A stretch of DNA of 64,000 nucleotides from the NCBI GenBank assembly GCA_943788815.1, contig CALSRS010000001.1, forward strand, positions 1,487,501 to 1,551,500, written 5' to 3'. Of this stretch, positions 1 through 9,598 are shown one piece after another. The DNA comes from an uncultured Gammaproteobacteria bacterium (GTDB lineage: Bacteria > Pseudomonadota > Gammaproteobacteria > Eutrophobiales > Eutrophobiaceae). Position numbers and translations under genes: made by a program. Numbering within the stretch: position 1 is the first letter of the stretch; each line of letters opens with the position of its first letter. Under the pieces are notes generated by a model that was given only the letters and a program-made list of their open reading frames with translations, was not told the origin of the DNA and ran no database searches.

Positions 1-619
1 AATCATTTCCATAGTAATCTTCTATAGCTTCAATGGCCTTGCCATTTAGTATAGATCCACCACGGGTTGTAATCAGAACCGGATTGTTGGGTGAAACGGC
101 ATCAACCCTGGAACGATTGATCATATTTTGATTCAAGGCAGGTACTGATATAGGAGGAGGGCCCATCACGACTCTGATCCATTTTCCATCATCGACCTGA
201 CGTGCTCTAGCTTCAATAGCCTTTACAACATTATCAGCAAGTTCTTGTGGTTCATTGCCGTTGACCCTGAGTTCAAGTAAATCTGGTATAGAATTAACAA
301 CCCATGGAAACCCGGTAGCGGTTTCATAGATATGATTATGGGTATCGATATATCCAGGAGTAACCGTATTCCCCTTGGCATCAATCACCTCTGTCCAGTC
401 TGCAACCAATGCCCTGATTTGAGCATTAGTACCAACTTCAAGAATTTTATCACCCTGAATCGCAATGGCTTCAGCTATGGTGACCTGAGTAGGATCATCA
501 CTGTCTGCGGTAATGACCTTACCATTTAATATCACAACTTCTGCATAAGGTGATGTAGCAGCAATTACCTGCCCGACGAATGCAAAAGCCAGTAATAATG
601 TTAATAAGAATTTCATCAT
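1..619 (-). CDS. Secreted amidohydrolase (YtcJ-like), 3' end outside window
   Basis: This gene is missing from the ORF track because it runs off the window. The minus strand reads from ATG ATG at 619/616, preceded by AGGAAGGGG, into a signal peptide (MKFLLTLLLAFAFVGQVIA) and then SPYAEVVILNGKVITADSDD, the usual N-terminal beta domain of amidohydrolase superfamily 3. A THNHIYE motif supplies the HxH metal ligands. It aligns without gaps to the N-termini of the proteins at 7524 and 9922, so it is a third paralog of about 650 residues, of which roughly 206 are visible. Members hydrolyse amide-like bonds with one or two active-site metals; the substrate here is unknown and the export signal suggests a periplasmic role. 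Confidence 0.85.
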   Translation of the reverse strand, partial: MMKFLLTLLLAFAFVGQVIAATSPYAEVVILNGKVITADSDDPTQVTIAEAIAIQGDKILEVGTNAQIRALVADWTEVIDAKGNTVTPGYIDTHNHIYETATGFPWVVNSIPDLLELRVNGNEPQELADNVVKAIEARARQVDDGKWIRVVMGPPPISVPALNQNMINRSRVDAVSPNNPVLITTRGGSILNGKAIEAIEDYYGND

Positions 620-921
620 GTCCCCTTCCTTAAATTTTCAATCAAAAAAAACAAATATTCAGTCGGTATTTTACTTCATATCCCGATATCGTCTACTAGA
701 TTAAAATTAAAATTCTCATTTTATTCATAAAAGACCGCTGACAGAGCTACTTTTGCCCAATTCCCGAATAAAAACTCCCATTATAGAAATGTTCACCCTA
801 TTTTATTGCATATCATAGCTTTCGTAGACTCTATAGACACTGCGTATTTCCTCAACCGGTAGCCAGGGATTTACGCGGTACTTTGGAAGCCTTCTCTTAC
901 AGGGCTGAATCTAAAGCTATT
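620..921. other. AT-rich intergenic region, no gene seen
   Basis: This roughly 300-bp spacer lies upstream of the partial amidohydrolase and downstream of the alpha/beta hydrolase; both neighbours are on the minus strand. It should hold the amidohydrolase promoter, but I cannot pick out a convincing -35/-10 pair. I see no RNA gene and no hairpin followed by a T-tract. Confidence 0.4.
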
Positions 922-2403
922 TTATTCTAAAAAATACCCACCTTTAATTGCATCGTCCCATTGCAAAAATACTGCGGGTCCAACACCAAATGGGACACCT
1001 TCCACGTGTTCTCCACTCATATAACCATGGGTACCTAGATCAAACTGCGTGAGTGAGACCTTGGGTGCCGGTTGCATCTTTTTAAACATGGGAATTACGA
1101 CTTCTTCGTAGACTTCTCTGCTGTGGTCTCGACTATGAGCTGTAATTTGAAACATAACCGTTGGAACCGGTTTTACACCTCTTCCCTTCAACTCCCGAGA
1201 TAATCCGATATAGCGATCAACCAGTTCTTCTGTTTCTTCCTTATCGAGATTCATGCGCTTTGCTGTCACTGTTGCCGCTTCTCTTAGAGATTCTTCTATT
1301 CCATGAGTAACTACATATTCAGCCTTGAACGAGGCATATCTTTGGGTATCACCCCAATCTTCCAATATCTCCTCCATGATCATGGGTAGTCGCATTAATG
1401 CTTCAGGACCCTCCTGACCTAAAAGCTCAGGACCCTTGTAACGAGCATCGTCACGCCAGCTTCGGATATAGAGTTCATTAAAAGGATCCGAACGTGACGG
1501 TAACAATATCTCTTCGTCTTGTACTCTCGTGAATCCTTCTATCTTACCAAGCTGACCACCCCAGGCTGCCTGAGCTCGATAGATATAACCAAAAGAAGAG
1601 TTTTCGATTGCCAGGATGCCGCGAATATTGGGTACCCGCTGTGACAACATCATGGTGAATGGACCTCCCGTAGAGTGACCATGCACATAAATAGAAAATT
1701 CATCTTCTGGAAAATGTTTCTTCATGGCCTCAATCCCACCCTTTTCAAAGGCCATGGGCCAACCCGCCATTCGATAGTAAAAGTTCGTTCCTGGTTTGGC
1801 ACGGGCGAGCGTACGGATTCCATAACGTGGACGCTGGCCATAATCCTTGACGACCTCATACTGATCCCGGCTAATGGTTTCACCACGAAGCCAGATAGGG
1901 GTGCGTACATCCAATGAGTACTTGTGGTGATCATAAGCTGTGACATTACGCCCAGGCCACACTCGGTCTGGGGTATGAAAAGCATGCCGACCGGGGTAAC
2001 TCATACTGATGACCTTATAACCCAACTTCTTTGCCATTAGGTCAGCACGTTTATGCATGGTCTTAAAGTCACCACTACCACCATGCAACAAAAAAATACC
2101 TATCTTTTTGCCATCAGCCCCTCGGGCGATTTTAGAAGAATCTACCGGCTCATGAACCGACATACCAATATCCCACTCCATATCAACCGCATTGATGCGC
2201 ATAATATCTTCAACGTAACCCTTCTCTCCTTTCAACGGAATATCAGGTTTACTCATGAAATTACGAATCATGGGGATAATCTCTTCTTCAGGGACATCCG
2301 ATGGTGGGACATAATCTGCAATAGCAGAAACCGACCATGACATGACAATAAGAATGAATGGTTTAATGAGAAATTGTATATATCTAAATGAATAGTTATT
2401 CAT
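922..2403 (-). CDS. Secreted alpha/beta hydrolase
   Basis: The 493-residue protein starts with a signal peptide (residues about 1-30, likely cut after SAIA). The hydrolase fold is shown by an oxyanion-hole loop LLHGGSGDF near residue 105 and a nucleophile elbow GHSTGG near 243, giving a GxSxG serine. A late DLGTHGY segment near 460 is the likely catalytic histidine. The protein is longer than minimal esterases and has a large mid-protein insertion that may form a lid. It lies between the partial amidohydrolase and a TonB receptor on the same strand, so it may process an imported or periplasmic ester or amide. The exact substrate cannot be told. Confidence 0.75.
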   Translation of the reverse strand: MNNYSFRYIQFLIKPFILIVMSWSVSAIADYVPPSDVPEEEIIPMIRNFMSKPDIPLKGEKGYVEDIMRINAVDMEWDIGMSVHEPVDSSKIARGADGKKIGIFLLHGGSGDFKTMHKRADLMAKKLGYKVISMSYPGRHAFHTPDRVWPGRNVTAYDHHKYSLDVRTPIWLRGETISRDQYEVVKDYGQRPRYGIRTLARAKPGTNFYYRMAGWPMAFEKGGIEAMKKHFPEDEFSIYVHGHSTGGPFTMMLSQRVPNIRGILAIENSSFGYIYRAQAAWGGQLGKIEGFTRVQDEEILLPSRSDPFNELYIRSWRDDARYKGPELLGQEGPEALMRLPMIMEEILEDWGDTQRYASFKAEYVVTHGIEESLREAATVTAKRMNLDKEETEELVDRYIGLSRELKGRGVKPVPTVMFQITAHSRDHSREVYEEVVIPMFKKMQPAPKVSLTQFDLGTHGYMSGEHVEGVPFGVGPAVFLQWDDAIKGGYFLE

Positions 2404-2692
2404 AACAGAGATTCATCCTCGTTCTAGTTATATAAATTAGTGTTTAAAATACGAATAATACCGTTAAAAATTAGCATATACCGCCCATCTCAATGCGTCA
2501 AATTCCGAGGAACTAAAGGGATTATGGTCATTTTTTCTTAATAGCAATCTTGGATCCATCTCAAAATAGGAGATTTTATTTTTAGACGAGGCCAGAGCCT
2601 TCCAAAAAATGGCGTTTACATTTCAGTAAAGATACATTTGAGCAAGGAGATAACGAAGTATTAAAGATAATAGATCCCTTTTTATAGAGGCT

Positions 2693-4834
2693 CTAAAAAC
2701 TACCGCTAACTGAGAGGTTAATCCTTGCACCGTTATGAAAGGTTTGAACCAGGCTACTATCCACTGCAGTTAGATCTCTCTGGCCAACGTAAAAGGTCCT
2801 TTCCCTGTTTTCATCATAATTGAGGATATTGATCCCTTCCACACGTATTCTGAGACCAAACCATCGAGATGTCTCGGCAAACATATTGAACCACACCCCT
2901 TCTGAACGGATATCCAGTTCATCTACCTTAAATCTAGGTCGCTCCGCCTGTTCACCTACTTCACCACCCCAGGAGAATTGAAGTTCCTTGATATCCTGAC
3001 GGAATTTTATCAAGTAAGACCAGTTGTTTTCATTGGCAAAGGAAAAACCGGGATCCAGACCACCTACCCCTGAAAGTACACGCTTTTCACCAGTGACCGG
3101 ATCTGTCACGGTCGAATCTTGCAACCTGAATCTGGCATCCAGGCGTGCGCCTTTAAGACCAGTCCACTCAAGGGGAATTGTTGCCTCGAAATCTGCGCCC
3201 CAACGCCTGCCGTTACCAATATTTCCTGGTGCCTCAAGGGTCGGGCTAAGTGGGAGTAAATCTTCTACGTCATTGATCCAGTCATGAAACAATGACACCG
3301 AAAAAACACCAAGGCCACCAAACCGCCTTTCATGAGTAATCTCCGCCTGCCAGGTTCCCTGTGGCTTCAAGTTTGGATTTCCGCCCGTGACATCATCATC
3401 CCGTTGAGTCACCGCACTGACGAAATCATTAAAATCCAGTTGCGATACGTCCCGGGCAAAACGTAAGCGGGTCTGATTACCCTGCCTGGGTGAATAACTG
3501 ACATTGACATACGGTTTTACAAAAAAGAAATTTCGATCCAGTTCTACGTCCCCGGTTTGAGAAATATCAGACAACTCGGCACCCAGTCCAAGTTCCACAC
3601 TGATTGCGTCCATGGTCCAACTATCACTCAAGACAAAATCACCGCGTACTTCCTTAACTTTACTATCTGAACCCGGGATATCAACTATGCTGACTATCCC
3701 CCCTGCATGTTCGGTCTGTAGTAGTGAGCTATCCAGAGAATTAAATGCACCCTCCACATTCAACTGTACCGAATGGTTCTCCCATCCCGCGTAGGTAAAC
3801 TCCAGCCGGGTAATGGCCTCCAGGGTTTGCTTGTCGATATCATCAACCGTTAATAACTCCATATCACCGTCAGGATTGAAATCCCTTCTGCCATTAGATG
3901 GACCCTGGTCAAGATAATATAAAAGGAATACTCCTTTTCCGATCATATTCTCACTGAGCAGGCGTTCTGCATCCAGCCCAAGAGCAAACGACAGGTTGCG
4001 GCGCTCTGTATCAATTACAGTAGTACTGGTCTGACCACCAACAGGAGTGACTGTCCGCTCAAGTAACTCGTCCCTAACAACGGCACTCAACTTGGTATTG
4101 AGTGTCACATAGTTCTCACCGATGTAAGTTGAACCGTTAAGATACGTATTGACATCGAAGCCATCAAAACCCGGGCCACCATCATCGTCAAAACGCGACT
4201 CTGTCAGGTTACCGTTTGCATCAAAGATGTTTTCTTGACCACCATCACCGAAATTGCTGTACCTGGCATCGGCACCAATGTTGTATTCAATGTCACCAAT
4301 ACGATCAATCATCGAAATACTTCCACCGGGGGCCAATCCATGCCCGAATGTTTGTCTGGTGAATGCCTCCCAACGTACTGTTGCCGGGATATCTTGCCGC
4401 AGGATGATATTGGCGACGACAGTCTGCCCCTGCAGGTCGATACCACGGACCTGACCACGGATGAGTTCAATGTACTCTACACTGGCCGCCGGGATTCGAG
4501 TCAGTATGGCTGATGGTGAATCCTGCTTGGCACTGGGGCGGCGATCATTAATGAATATGTTACCCAGCGAAGCGCCAAAACCTCTCCTGCCACCTTCCTG
4601 TTGAGCGTTCAGGCAACTGAGACAATCGCTGATAACAAAACCTGGTATCTGCTTGACCATGTCCAGGGCATTATTGGGATTATATTGCTGAAAAAAAGCT
4701 GCCGGATAATTGATGATTTCCTCTGAGGATGTTGCCTCTTCTGCGCCTCTTTGTGCACCAGCAGTTGATCTCTGTTGTGCGATTGCGCTGGTCTGGAGAC
4801 CAAGTAAGACTAAAAATATAATCCTGTATTTCAT
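2693..4834 (-). CDS. TonB-dependent outer-membrane receptor
   Basis: The protein has 713 residues with a signal peptide ending at AIAQ. A plug domain at about 40-150 includes NALDMVKQIPGFVISD and the characteristic FINDRRPSAK and ELIRGQVRGIDLQG strands. A beta-barrel follows with repeated aromatic/alternating strands, ending in the outer-membrane terminal phenylalanine (NLSVSGSF). Such receptors import large or scarce substrates using TonB energy. The plug contains an unusual DCLSCLN motif. The neighbouring hydrolase and amidohydrolases suggest an organic substrate and not a siderophore, but this is inference. The receptor subfamily is uncertain. Confidence 0.85.
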   Translation of the reverse strand: MKYRIIFLVLLGLQTSAIAQQRSTAGAQRGAEEATSSEEIINYPAAFFQQYNPNNALDMVKQIPGFVISDCLSCLNAQQEGGRRGFGASLGNIFINDRRPSAKQDSPSAILTRIPAASVEYIELIRGQVRGIDLQGQTVVANIILRQDIPATVRWEAFTRQTFGHGLAPGGSISMIDRIGDIEYNIGADARYSNFGDGGQENIFDANGNLTESRFDDDGGPGFDGFDVNTYLNGSTYIGENYVTLNTKLSAVVRDELLERTVTPVGGQTSTTVIDTERRNLSFALGLDAERLLSENMIGKGVFLLYYLDQGPSNGRRDFNPDGDMELLTVDDIDKQTLEAITRLEFTYAGWENHSVQLNVEGAFNSLDSSLLQTEHAGGIVSIVDIPGSDSKVKEVRGDFVLSDSWTMDAISVELGLGAELSDISQTGDVELDRNFFFVKPYVNVSYSPRQGNQTRLRFARDVSQLDFNDFVSAVTQRDDDVTGGNPNLKPQGTWQAEITHERRFGGLGVFSVSLFHDWINDVEDLLPLSPTLEAPGNIGNGRRWGADFEATIPLEWTGLKGARLDARFRLQDSTVTDPVTGEKRVLSGVGGLDPGFSFANENNWSYLIKFRQDIKELQFSWGGEVGEQAERPRFKVDELDIRSEGVWFNMFAETSRWFGLRIRVEGINILNYDENRERTFYVGQRDLTAVDSSLVQTFHNGARINLSVSGSF

Positions 4835-5149
4835 TATCTACCCCAACATTAGTTCGATGACTTTAAAAACAGCACCCAAAATGATTGCTTTGTTTTAAAA
4901 TATGGTTCTAAAAAACGAGGCACATCATTACATAATAATATGTAAAAATCATGCAATATCACACGCTTATATAAGAATTAAATAATAATTTTAAATTTTT
5001 ATAACAGACTTGGATAGCGTCTACACCCAGCAAAAATTTTTGACAGTTTGTATGGAAGTCATGACAGTACTTCCCCGGTAATCTGAAATATCTAAATTTG
5101 AACAAATCTGATAAAATTTACGGCTGAATCAAGCAAAGAGGTATTAAAT
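4835..5149. other. Divergent intergenic region
   Basis: This 315-bp AT-rich spacer separates the minus-strand receptor from the plus-strand cupin genes, so it must hold two divergent promoters. A TTTTTGACAGTTT stretch near 5037-5050 contains a perfect TTGACA hexamer, but no good -10 box sits 17 bp downstream. An AGAGG ribosome-binding site lies just before the GTG start at 5150. An ATG at 5148 is followed at once by TGA and cannot be the start. Confidence 0.4.
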
Positions 5150-5773
5150 GTGAAACAGGATAAATTGGCCAGCGGTACTAACTCCGCGGCAGCAGCGGAA
5201 ACAGAGAGCGACCAGCCTGCTGGTTATTACCATAGTAAAAAAGACCGAATTTTTGTTCGAGCCATCCAGGGCGCCTACAATATGACTGAAGAACTGGACC
5301 GTCTTCGTGCCATGCCTCGGGTCCGTAAAGCCAAAGACATCAAGTTTGTGGATGGACCTCAGGCCTATAGCCGCCACTACGTAGAACCTAAAGACGGGAT
5401 AACCCAAACATTTCATTTACATCTGGAAGAATATGGACCGGGTGGACAATCGCAAAAACACGGGCATGTAAACGAAGCCGCATTTTATATCCTTGACGGC
5501 GTTGGTTATGAGATTCATGACGGAATAAAATATGACTGGAAGGCTGGTGATGTGGCTATCGTCCATAACAACTGTGTCCATCAGCACTTCAATGCCAGTG
5601 ATACAGAACCAGCACGTGCATTGGTCATTAAGACCAAGCCCATGTTCATGTTTATGAACATGCTGTTTCAGAAAACGGTTATTCCAAGGAAAACTGAGGC
5701 TGCCCCAGGAGGAGAAAATTTCGATGCCAGAGAAGAAGAAGACGATTTTAACCATCCAGAGGGAGGATATTAA
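5150..5773 (+). CDS. Cupin-domain protein (gentisate dioxygenase-like half)
   Basis: The protein has 207 residues and a GTG start with AGAGG upstream. One cupin barrel spans about residues 100-185. Motif 1 is GGQSQKHGHVNEAAFYILDG, with HxH and E as metal ligands. Motif 2 is GDVAIVHNNCVHQHFN, with the third histidine. This is the layout of metal-dependent ring-cleaving cupins and related binding proteins. The next gene, 2 bp downstream, encodes a second, distantly similar cupin, and both resemble the two halves of the bicupin at 36735. They are probably co-translated and may form a heterodimer replacing one bicupin chain. Enzymatic activity is not proven by the motifs alone. Confidence 0.75.
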   Translation: MKQDKLASGTNSAAAAETESDQPAGYYHSKKDRIFVRAIQGAYNMTEELDRLRAMPRVRKAKDIKFVDGPQAYSRHYVEPKDGITQTFHLHLEEYGPGGQSQKHGHVNEAAFYILDGVGYEIHDGIKYDWKAGDVAIVHNNCVHQHFNASDTEPARALVIKTKPMFMFMNMLFQKTVIPRKTEAAPGGENFDAREEEDDFNHPEGGY

Positions 5774-5775
5774 TC

Positions 5776-6375
5776 ATGGCCTGGGATGAATCTTCAGTCT
5801 GGATAACAGGCGAAATCAATGATCCGCTTTATCAGAACATGCTTGATGATGCCAGCAGTGCACCTGAACGCAATGCAAAGCGGAATAAAGTTGTTACAGC
5901 GGAAGAGATGCCATGGGAGATGTCTCGTCAAGGCCTGTTAAAACACCTGCTTAACGAACAGATGAATACCCGTATGGAAACGGTTGATGCGTATATGCAA
6001 ATCATACCTCCCGGCAGCCATTCGGGAAAACATCGCCATCTCGCGGAAGAGTGTCTGTATGTTCTTGAAGGACATGGTTACGACCTCCATCAAGACTGCG
6101 ATATTGAAATTACCGATGAGTATTTCTGGAAACCACAAGAAGAAATAAAAAGGTTTGAATGGGAAGCCGGTGACATCATCTATGTACCACCCAATACCAT
6201 ACACCAGCACTTTAATGGTGACTCGGATAGACCTGCCCGATTGATATCATCGACTAACCGTATTTTTAAACACTCCGGTCTCAATGATCTCGAGCAAATA
6301 GAGGATGCGCCTGAATATAAACCAGACATGAAGTTAACGCCTGAACTGGTTCGTACCTTTCTCCGTGGAGAATAG
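5776..6375 (+). CDS. Cupin-domain protein, partner of preceding cupin
   Basis: The protein has 199 residues. The cupin barrel has motif 1 GSHSGKHRHLAEECLYVLEG (HxH plus E) and motif 2 GDIIYVPPNTIHQHFN (third His), with an insertion of about 25 residues between the two motifs. The start lies 2 bp after the stop of the previous cupin, and GAGGGAGG overlaps that gene's end as ribosome-binding site, so the pair forms one transcript. All four canonical metal ligands are present, so a metal-dependent dioxygenase or isomerase role is plausible. The downstream DMT exporter may move the substrate or product. Confidence 0.75.
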   Translation: MAWDESSVWITGEINDPLYQNMLDDASSAPERNAKRNKVVTAEEMPWEMSRQGLLKHLLNEQMNTRMETVDAYMQIIPPGSHSGKHRHLAEECLYVLEGHGYDLHQDCDIEITDEYFWKPQEEIKRFEWEAGDIIYVPPNTIHQHFNGDSDRPARLISSTNRIFKHSGLNDLEQIEDAPEYKPDMKLTPELVRTFLRGE

Positions 6376-6424
6376 GGTATTTATCCTGGCAATGGTTCTC
6401 TGAAAGTCATTTAAAGTATAATTC

Positions 6425-7396
6425 ATGCTGGGAGCCCTCTTAGCGCTTGCCTCAGCAGCTACATTCGGCCTGAATAATGCGGCTGTGAGGCGCGGCGTAC
6501 TAACGGCAACAGTGTTACAGGGAATGGCAATAACAGTCCCCATGGGACTGCCTTTGTTCTTGCTTGCATGTCTATTATTTGGTGGCTTCCACGCACTTAG
6601 TGAATTCTCAACATCCCAATGGTGGTGGATGGCCAGTGCCGGGATAGTCCATTTTATCATCGGCAGGTACAGCAATTACCGTTCCATACGCGCCATGGGC
6701 GCAAACCTCTCCAGCCCGATACAACAGCTCAGCGTTCCTGTCTCAATCATACTCGCGATGATCTTTTTAAATGAGGTGATAACCCCGGTGCGAATCCTGG
6801 GTTTCATACTCGTGATGATAGGTCCTGCCATTATGTTGAAAAGAAAAAAAGGTGCCGGGACACAAAAGTCAAAATCCGGCTTTGAACCACAATATGCTGA
6901 AGGTTTTCTCTGGGGGGGCGTAAGTGCCGTTGCCTATGGTGCCAGCCCCTTATTTATCATGATGGGGCTGGAGTCTGATGGCACGATGGTTGATAGTATC
7001 GCCGGAGGATTAATATCTTATTCCTCAGCTACACTGGTAATTATCGTCCTTATCCTGGTCCTGGGTGGTCGTAAATACATGACTGGTATGGGTGAAACTG
7101 CCCCTAAATGGTTTGCCCTTTCCGGCTTTATTGTTTTCTTTTCACAAATCTTCCGCTACATGTCACTGGCGATTGCACCAATAACGGTGGTTGTCCCCAT
7201 ACAAAGACTATCACCTGTATTTCGGGTCATTTTTGGATGGTTAATCAATCGTGATCATGAGTTTTTTGGTTTCTGGGTGTTATTTGGCATCTTCCTTTCC
7301 ATGTTTGGTGCCATTTTACTGGCTATGAGCACCGATATCGTAATTGCTATATTACCGTCGAGCTGGGCAAGCTTCCTACAGCTAAGTTGGCCATAA
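6425..7396 (+). CDS. EamA/DMT-family transporter
   Basis: The protein has 323 residues and about ten hydrophobic segments in two EamA repeats. The first repeat (about 1-140) starts with LGALLALASAATFGLNNAAVR and ends with FILVMIGPAIMLKRKK. A charged linker follows (about 140-158), and the second repeat is at about 160-310. The family exports small metabolites across the inner membrane. It starts 49 bp after the second cupin and has no clear ribosome-binding site, so it may be translated from the cupin transcript. The substrate is unknown. Confidence 0.8.
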   Translation: MLGALLALASAATFGLNNAAVRRGVLTATVLQGMAITVPMGLPLFLLACLLFGGFHALSEFSTSQWWWMASAGIVHFIIGRYSNYRSIRAMGANLSSPIQQLSVPVSIILAMIFLNEVITPVRILGFILVMIGPAIMLKRKKGAGTQKSKSGFEPQYAEGFLWGGVSAVAYGASPLFIMMGLESDGTMVDSIAGGLISYSSATLVIIVLILVLGGRKYMTGMGETAPKWFALSGFIVFFSQIFRYMSLAIAPITVVVPIQRLSPVFRVIFGWLINRDHEFFGFWVLFGIFLSMFGAILLAMSTDIVIAILPSSWASFLQLSWP

Positions 7397-7429
7397 TACT
7401 TGCACTTTTTTCGGTAAATTCTATATATA

Positions 7430-7458
7430 TTGACAATTTGCGGATAGACGCATAAGGT
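7430..7458 (+). promoter_or_regulatory. Putative sigma70 promoter for amidohydrolase
   Basis: A perfect TTGACA lies at 7430-7435, followed by a 17-bp spacer and TAAGGT at 7453-7458 as a weak -10 box. It is about 65 bp upstream of the chosen ATG at 7524. The spacing is ideal but the -10 matches only about half the consensus. Confidence 0.35.
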
Positions 7459-7523
7459 CTTTTTTCCGGTTAAATTCCGAAATTATGAAGTACTTGATAT
7501 CTTTAAAATGGAAGGGGGAACAC

Positions 7524-9503
7524 ATGTTTGAATCCAAACATTATCAGTTATTCGTAAATCGTTTGTTTTTTACGATATTTACATTTTCGATCTGCATCAC
7601 CACTCAGGCAGGCGTTGCGCCATATGCAGACAGTATCATATTAAATGCTAAGGTTATTACCGCTGACAATGATAATCCAGATCTCATCACCATGGCAGAG
7701 GCAGTTGCCATTCGTGGAGACAGGATTATGGCAGTGGGTAGTAATGAAGATATCCGGCAACTAATTGCAGATTGGACAGAAGTTGTGGATGCCAAAGGCT
7801 ACTCTGTCATACCAGGTATGATTGATTCTCATAATCATCTTTATGAACATACTCTTGATTTTCCCTGGTCACTCAAGCAGATCCCTGAAATGCTGGAAGT
7901 ACGTATTGGTGCCAAGGGTGAGGGCGAAGGGATGACCGTTGAAGAATTTACCAATATAGTTCTGGGCGCCATCAAAGCAAGGGCTGCCCAGTTACCAGAT
8001 GGGCATTGGATACGGGTAAATGCTCGTCCTCCCGATGTTGCCGTGAAGGCCTTTGGTACCACCATCACCAGAGATATCCTGGATGAAATTACCCCTAATC
8101 ATCCATCTTACGTCACTACCCGTGGTGGTTCGGTAGTTAACAGTAAGACTATCGAGGCCTTTGAATCATTTTATGGTTCAAGAATGCCAGAAGATTACTG
8201 GCTGGTCTCAAGAGAGCTTGGAACCTCAGGTGAATATAACGACTTTGACCGCTGTGCCAAGATTGACATTATAAACACTCAATTTGGTACTTTTGACCGA
8301 TATATCAATGCCTATATGCAATCCATGCAAGTCAACGCACAAATTGGTGTCACCAGCTACAAAACACATCTACAGTGCGAGGGTGGATTCAGTGCTTCAT
8401 CTCACCTCGATCGTAATGACCTGATGCCGATACGTCTGGCATGGGGACATCGATGGTGGCAACCTTTTTCCTCCAATATTCATGAGATGTATAGACGCAT
8501 TGGTGACTTCACAGGTTACGGATCAGATTTTCTCTGGAGTATAGGCAGCAGTGTCGGTGGTATAGATGCCGGTGGTGTAGGCTGGTGCAGCACCATTCCT
8601 GCCAGTGATTCAATAAAAAGTCGGGAACAATGTCCACCTCTCATTAATGACATTGAAATTGATGATATTACCGAGACGAATATTGTTCCAAACCGTGGAC
8701 GACGACTTGAACACCTGGACACTCTTGCCGAACTAGCTGGTGAAGGCAGGCTGTCTGGTATACCTGGCTGGCACGTTGCAGGTGACGGTGCCGTGGATGT
8801 ACTTCAAAAAACCTATAGAAAATATATGTCTGATGACCGCATTAGTAACCTGAGAATACAGGCAGACCATTGTTTTGGAATTCGCCCTGACCAAATCCAG
8901 ATGGCCGCGCGTCTGGGGCAGACATTTGCATGTAATTTCGATACCGAGAACACTCGCATCATTGAGAAAGATTACGGTGAAGAATACCTGGCATGGAATG
9001 CCCCTGTCGCGAGTATGTTAAAGGCGGGTGTAAATACCGTACTTGGTTCCTTTGGCACCTATGGCCGTGAGCGTTATTCACCTTTTGAAGATGGCGTAAA
9101 TTGGCTGACACGTGAAGATGATGAAGGCGTTCCCTGGGGCTTAAAAGAAGAAGCAGTGCCTGACAGACTGACGCTACTATTGATGATGACCCGTTTTGGT
9201 GGCCATCCCCTGTGGAGAGAAAACGCACTAGGTTCTATTGAACCAGGAAAACTCGCTGACGTTGTGATTTTAAACGGGGATTACATGGCCGGTCCTGTGG
9301 CAGACCTGGAAAAACTCACTTCCATCTTCACCATGGTTGGCGGAAAAATCAACTACGAAGATCCATTACTTCGTGGCAATACCCTGCGATTTAACAGCGA
9401 CACTATTGATTGGACTTTTGATATGCAAACCCCAACCAAGCTGTGGCGCTGGTCAGAAACCCCCGTAGCCCCACCATTTCTGAATGGTGCAAACGGATTT
9501 TAA
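7524..9503 (+). CDS. Secreted amidohydrolase (YtcJ-like)
   Basis: I start this at ATG 7524 and not at the track's 7485, because GAAGGGGG sits 5 bp upstream and the resulting 659 residues match the 658-residue paralog at 9922. A signal peptide ends near TTQAG. Amidohydrolase-3 features follow: an N-terminal beta-sandwich strand DSIILNAKVITADN, the HxH motif SHNHLYEH, later histidines in GWHVAGDGAV and ADHCFG, and the C-terminal LGSIEPGKLADVVILNGDY typical of urease-type metal hydrolases. It is a zinc- or iron-dependent hydrolase of unknown substrate. A strong terminator follows, so it probably ends its transcript. Confidence 0.85.
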   Translation: MFESKHYQLFVNRLFFTIFTFSICITTQAGVAPYADSIILNAKVITADNDNPDLITMAEAVAIRGDRIMAVGSNEDIRQLIADWTEVVDAKGYSVIPGMIDSHNHLYEHTLDFPWSLKQIPEMLEVRIGAKGEGEGMTVEEFTNIVLGAIKARAAQLPDGHWIRVNARPPDVAVKAFGTTITRDILDEITPNHPSYVTTRGGSVVNSKTIEAFESFYGSRMPEDYWLVSRELGTSGEYNDFDRCAKIDIINTQFGTFDRYINAYMQSMQVNAQIGVTSYKTHLQCEGGFSASSHLDRNDLMPIRLAWGHRWWQPFSSNIHEMYRRIGDFTGYGSDFLWSIGSSVGGIDAGGVGWCSTIPASDSIKSREQCPPLINDIEIDDITETNIVPNRGRRLEHLDTLAELAGEGRLSGIPGWHVAGDGAVDVLQKTYRKYMSDDRISNLRIQADHCFGIRPDQIQMAARLGQTFACNFDTENTRIIEKDYGEEYLAWNAPVASMLKAGVNTVLGSFGTYGRERYSPFEDGVNWLTREDDEGVPWGLKEEAVPDRLTLLLMMTRFGGHPLWRENALGSIEPGKLADVVILNGDYMAGPVADLEKLTSIFTMVGGKINYEDPLLRGNTLRFNSDTIDWTFDMQTPTKLWRWSETPVAPPFLNGANGF

Positions 9504-9509
9504 TCATAC

Positions 9510-9543
9510 AAAAAAAGGAGGAACACAGTTCCTCCTTTTTTTT
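9510..9543 (+). terminator. Rho-independent terminator
   Basis: The stem GGAGGAA / TTCCTCC has a 5-nt loop (CACAG), an A-run before it and eight T after it. It starts 6 bp after the amidohydrolase stop codon. The flanking A and T runs extend the pairing. Confidence 0.9.
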
Positions 9544-9598
9544 ACTCTGTAATGACTGTTCAGATTAATTTTGACTAATTGTTTTCGAAATTTTTTCA

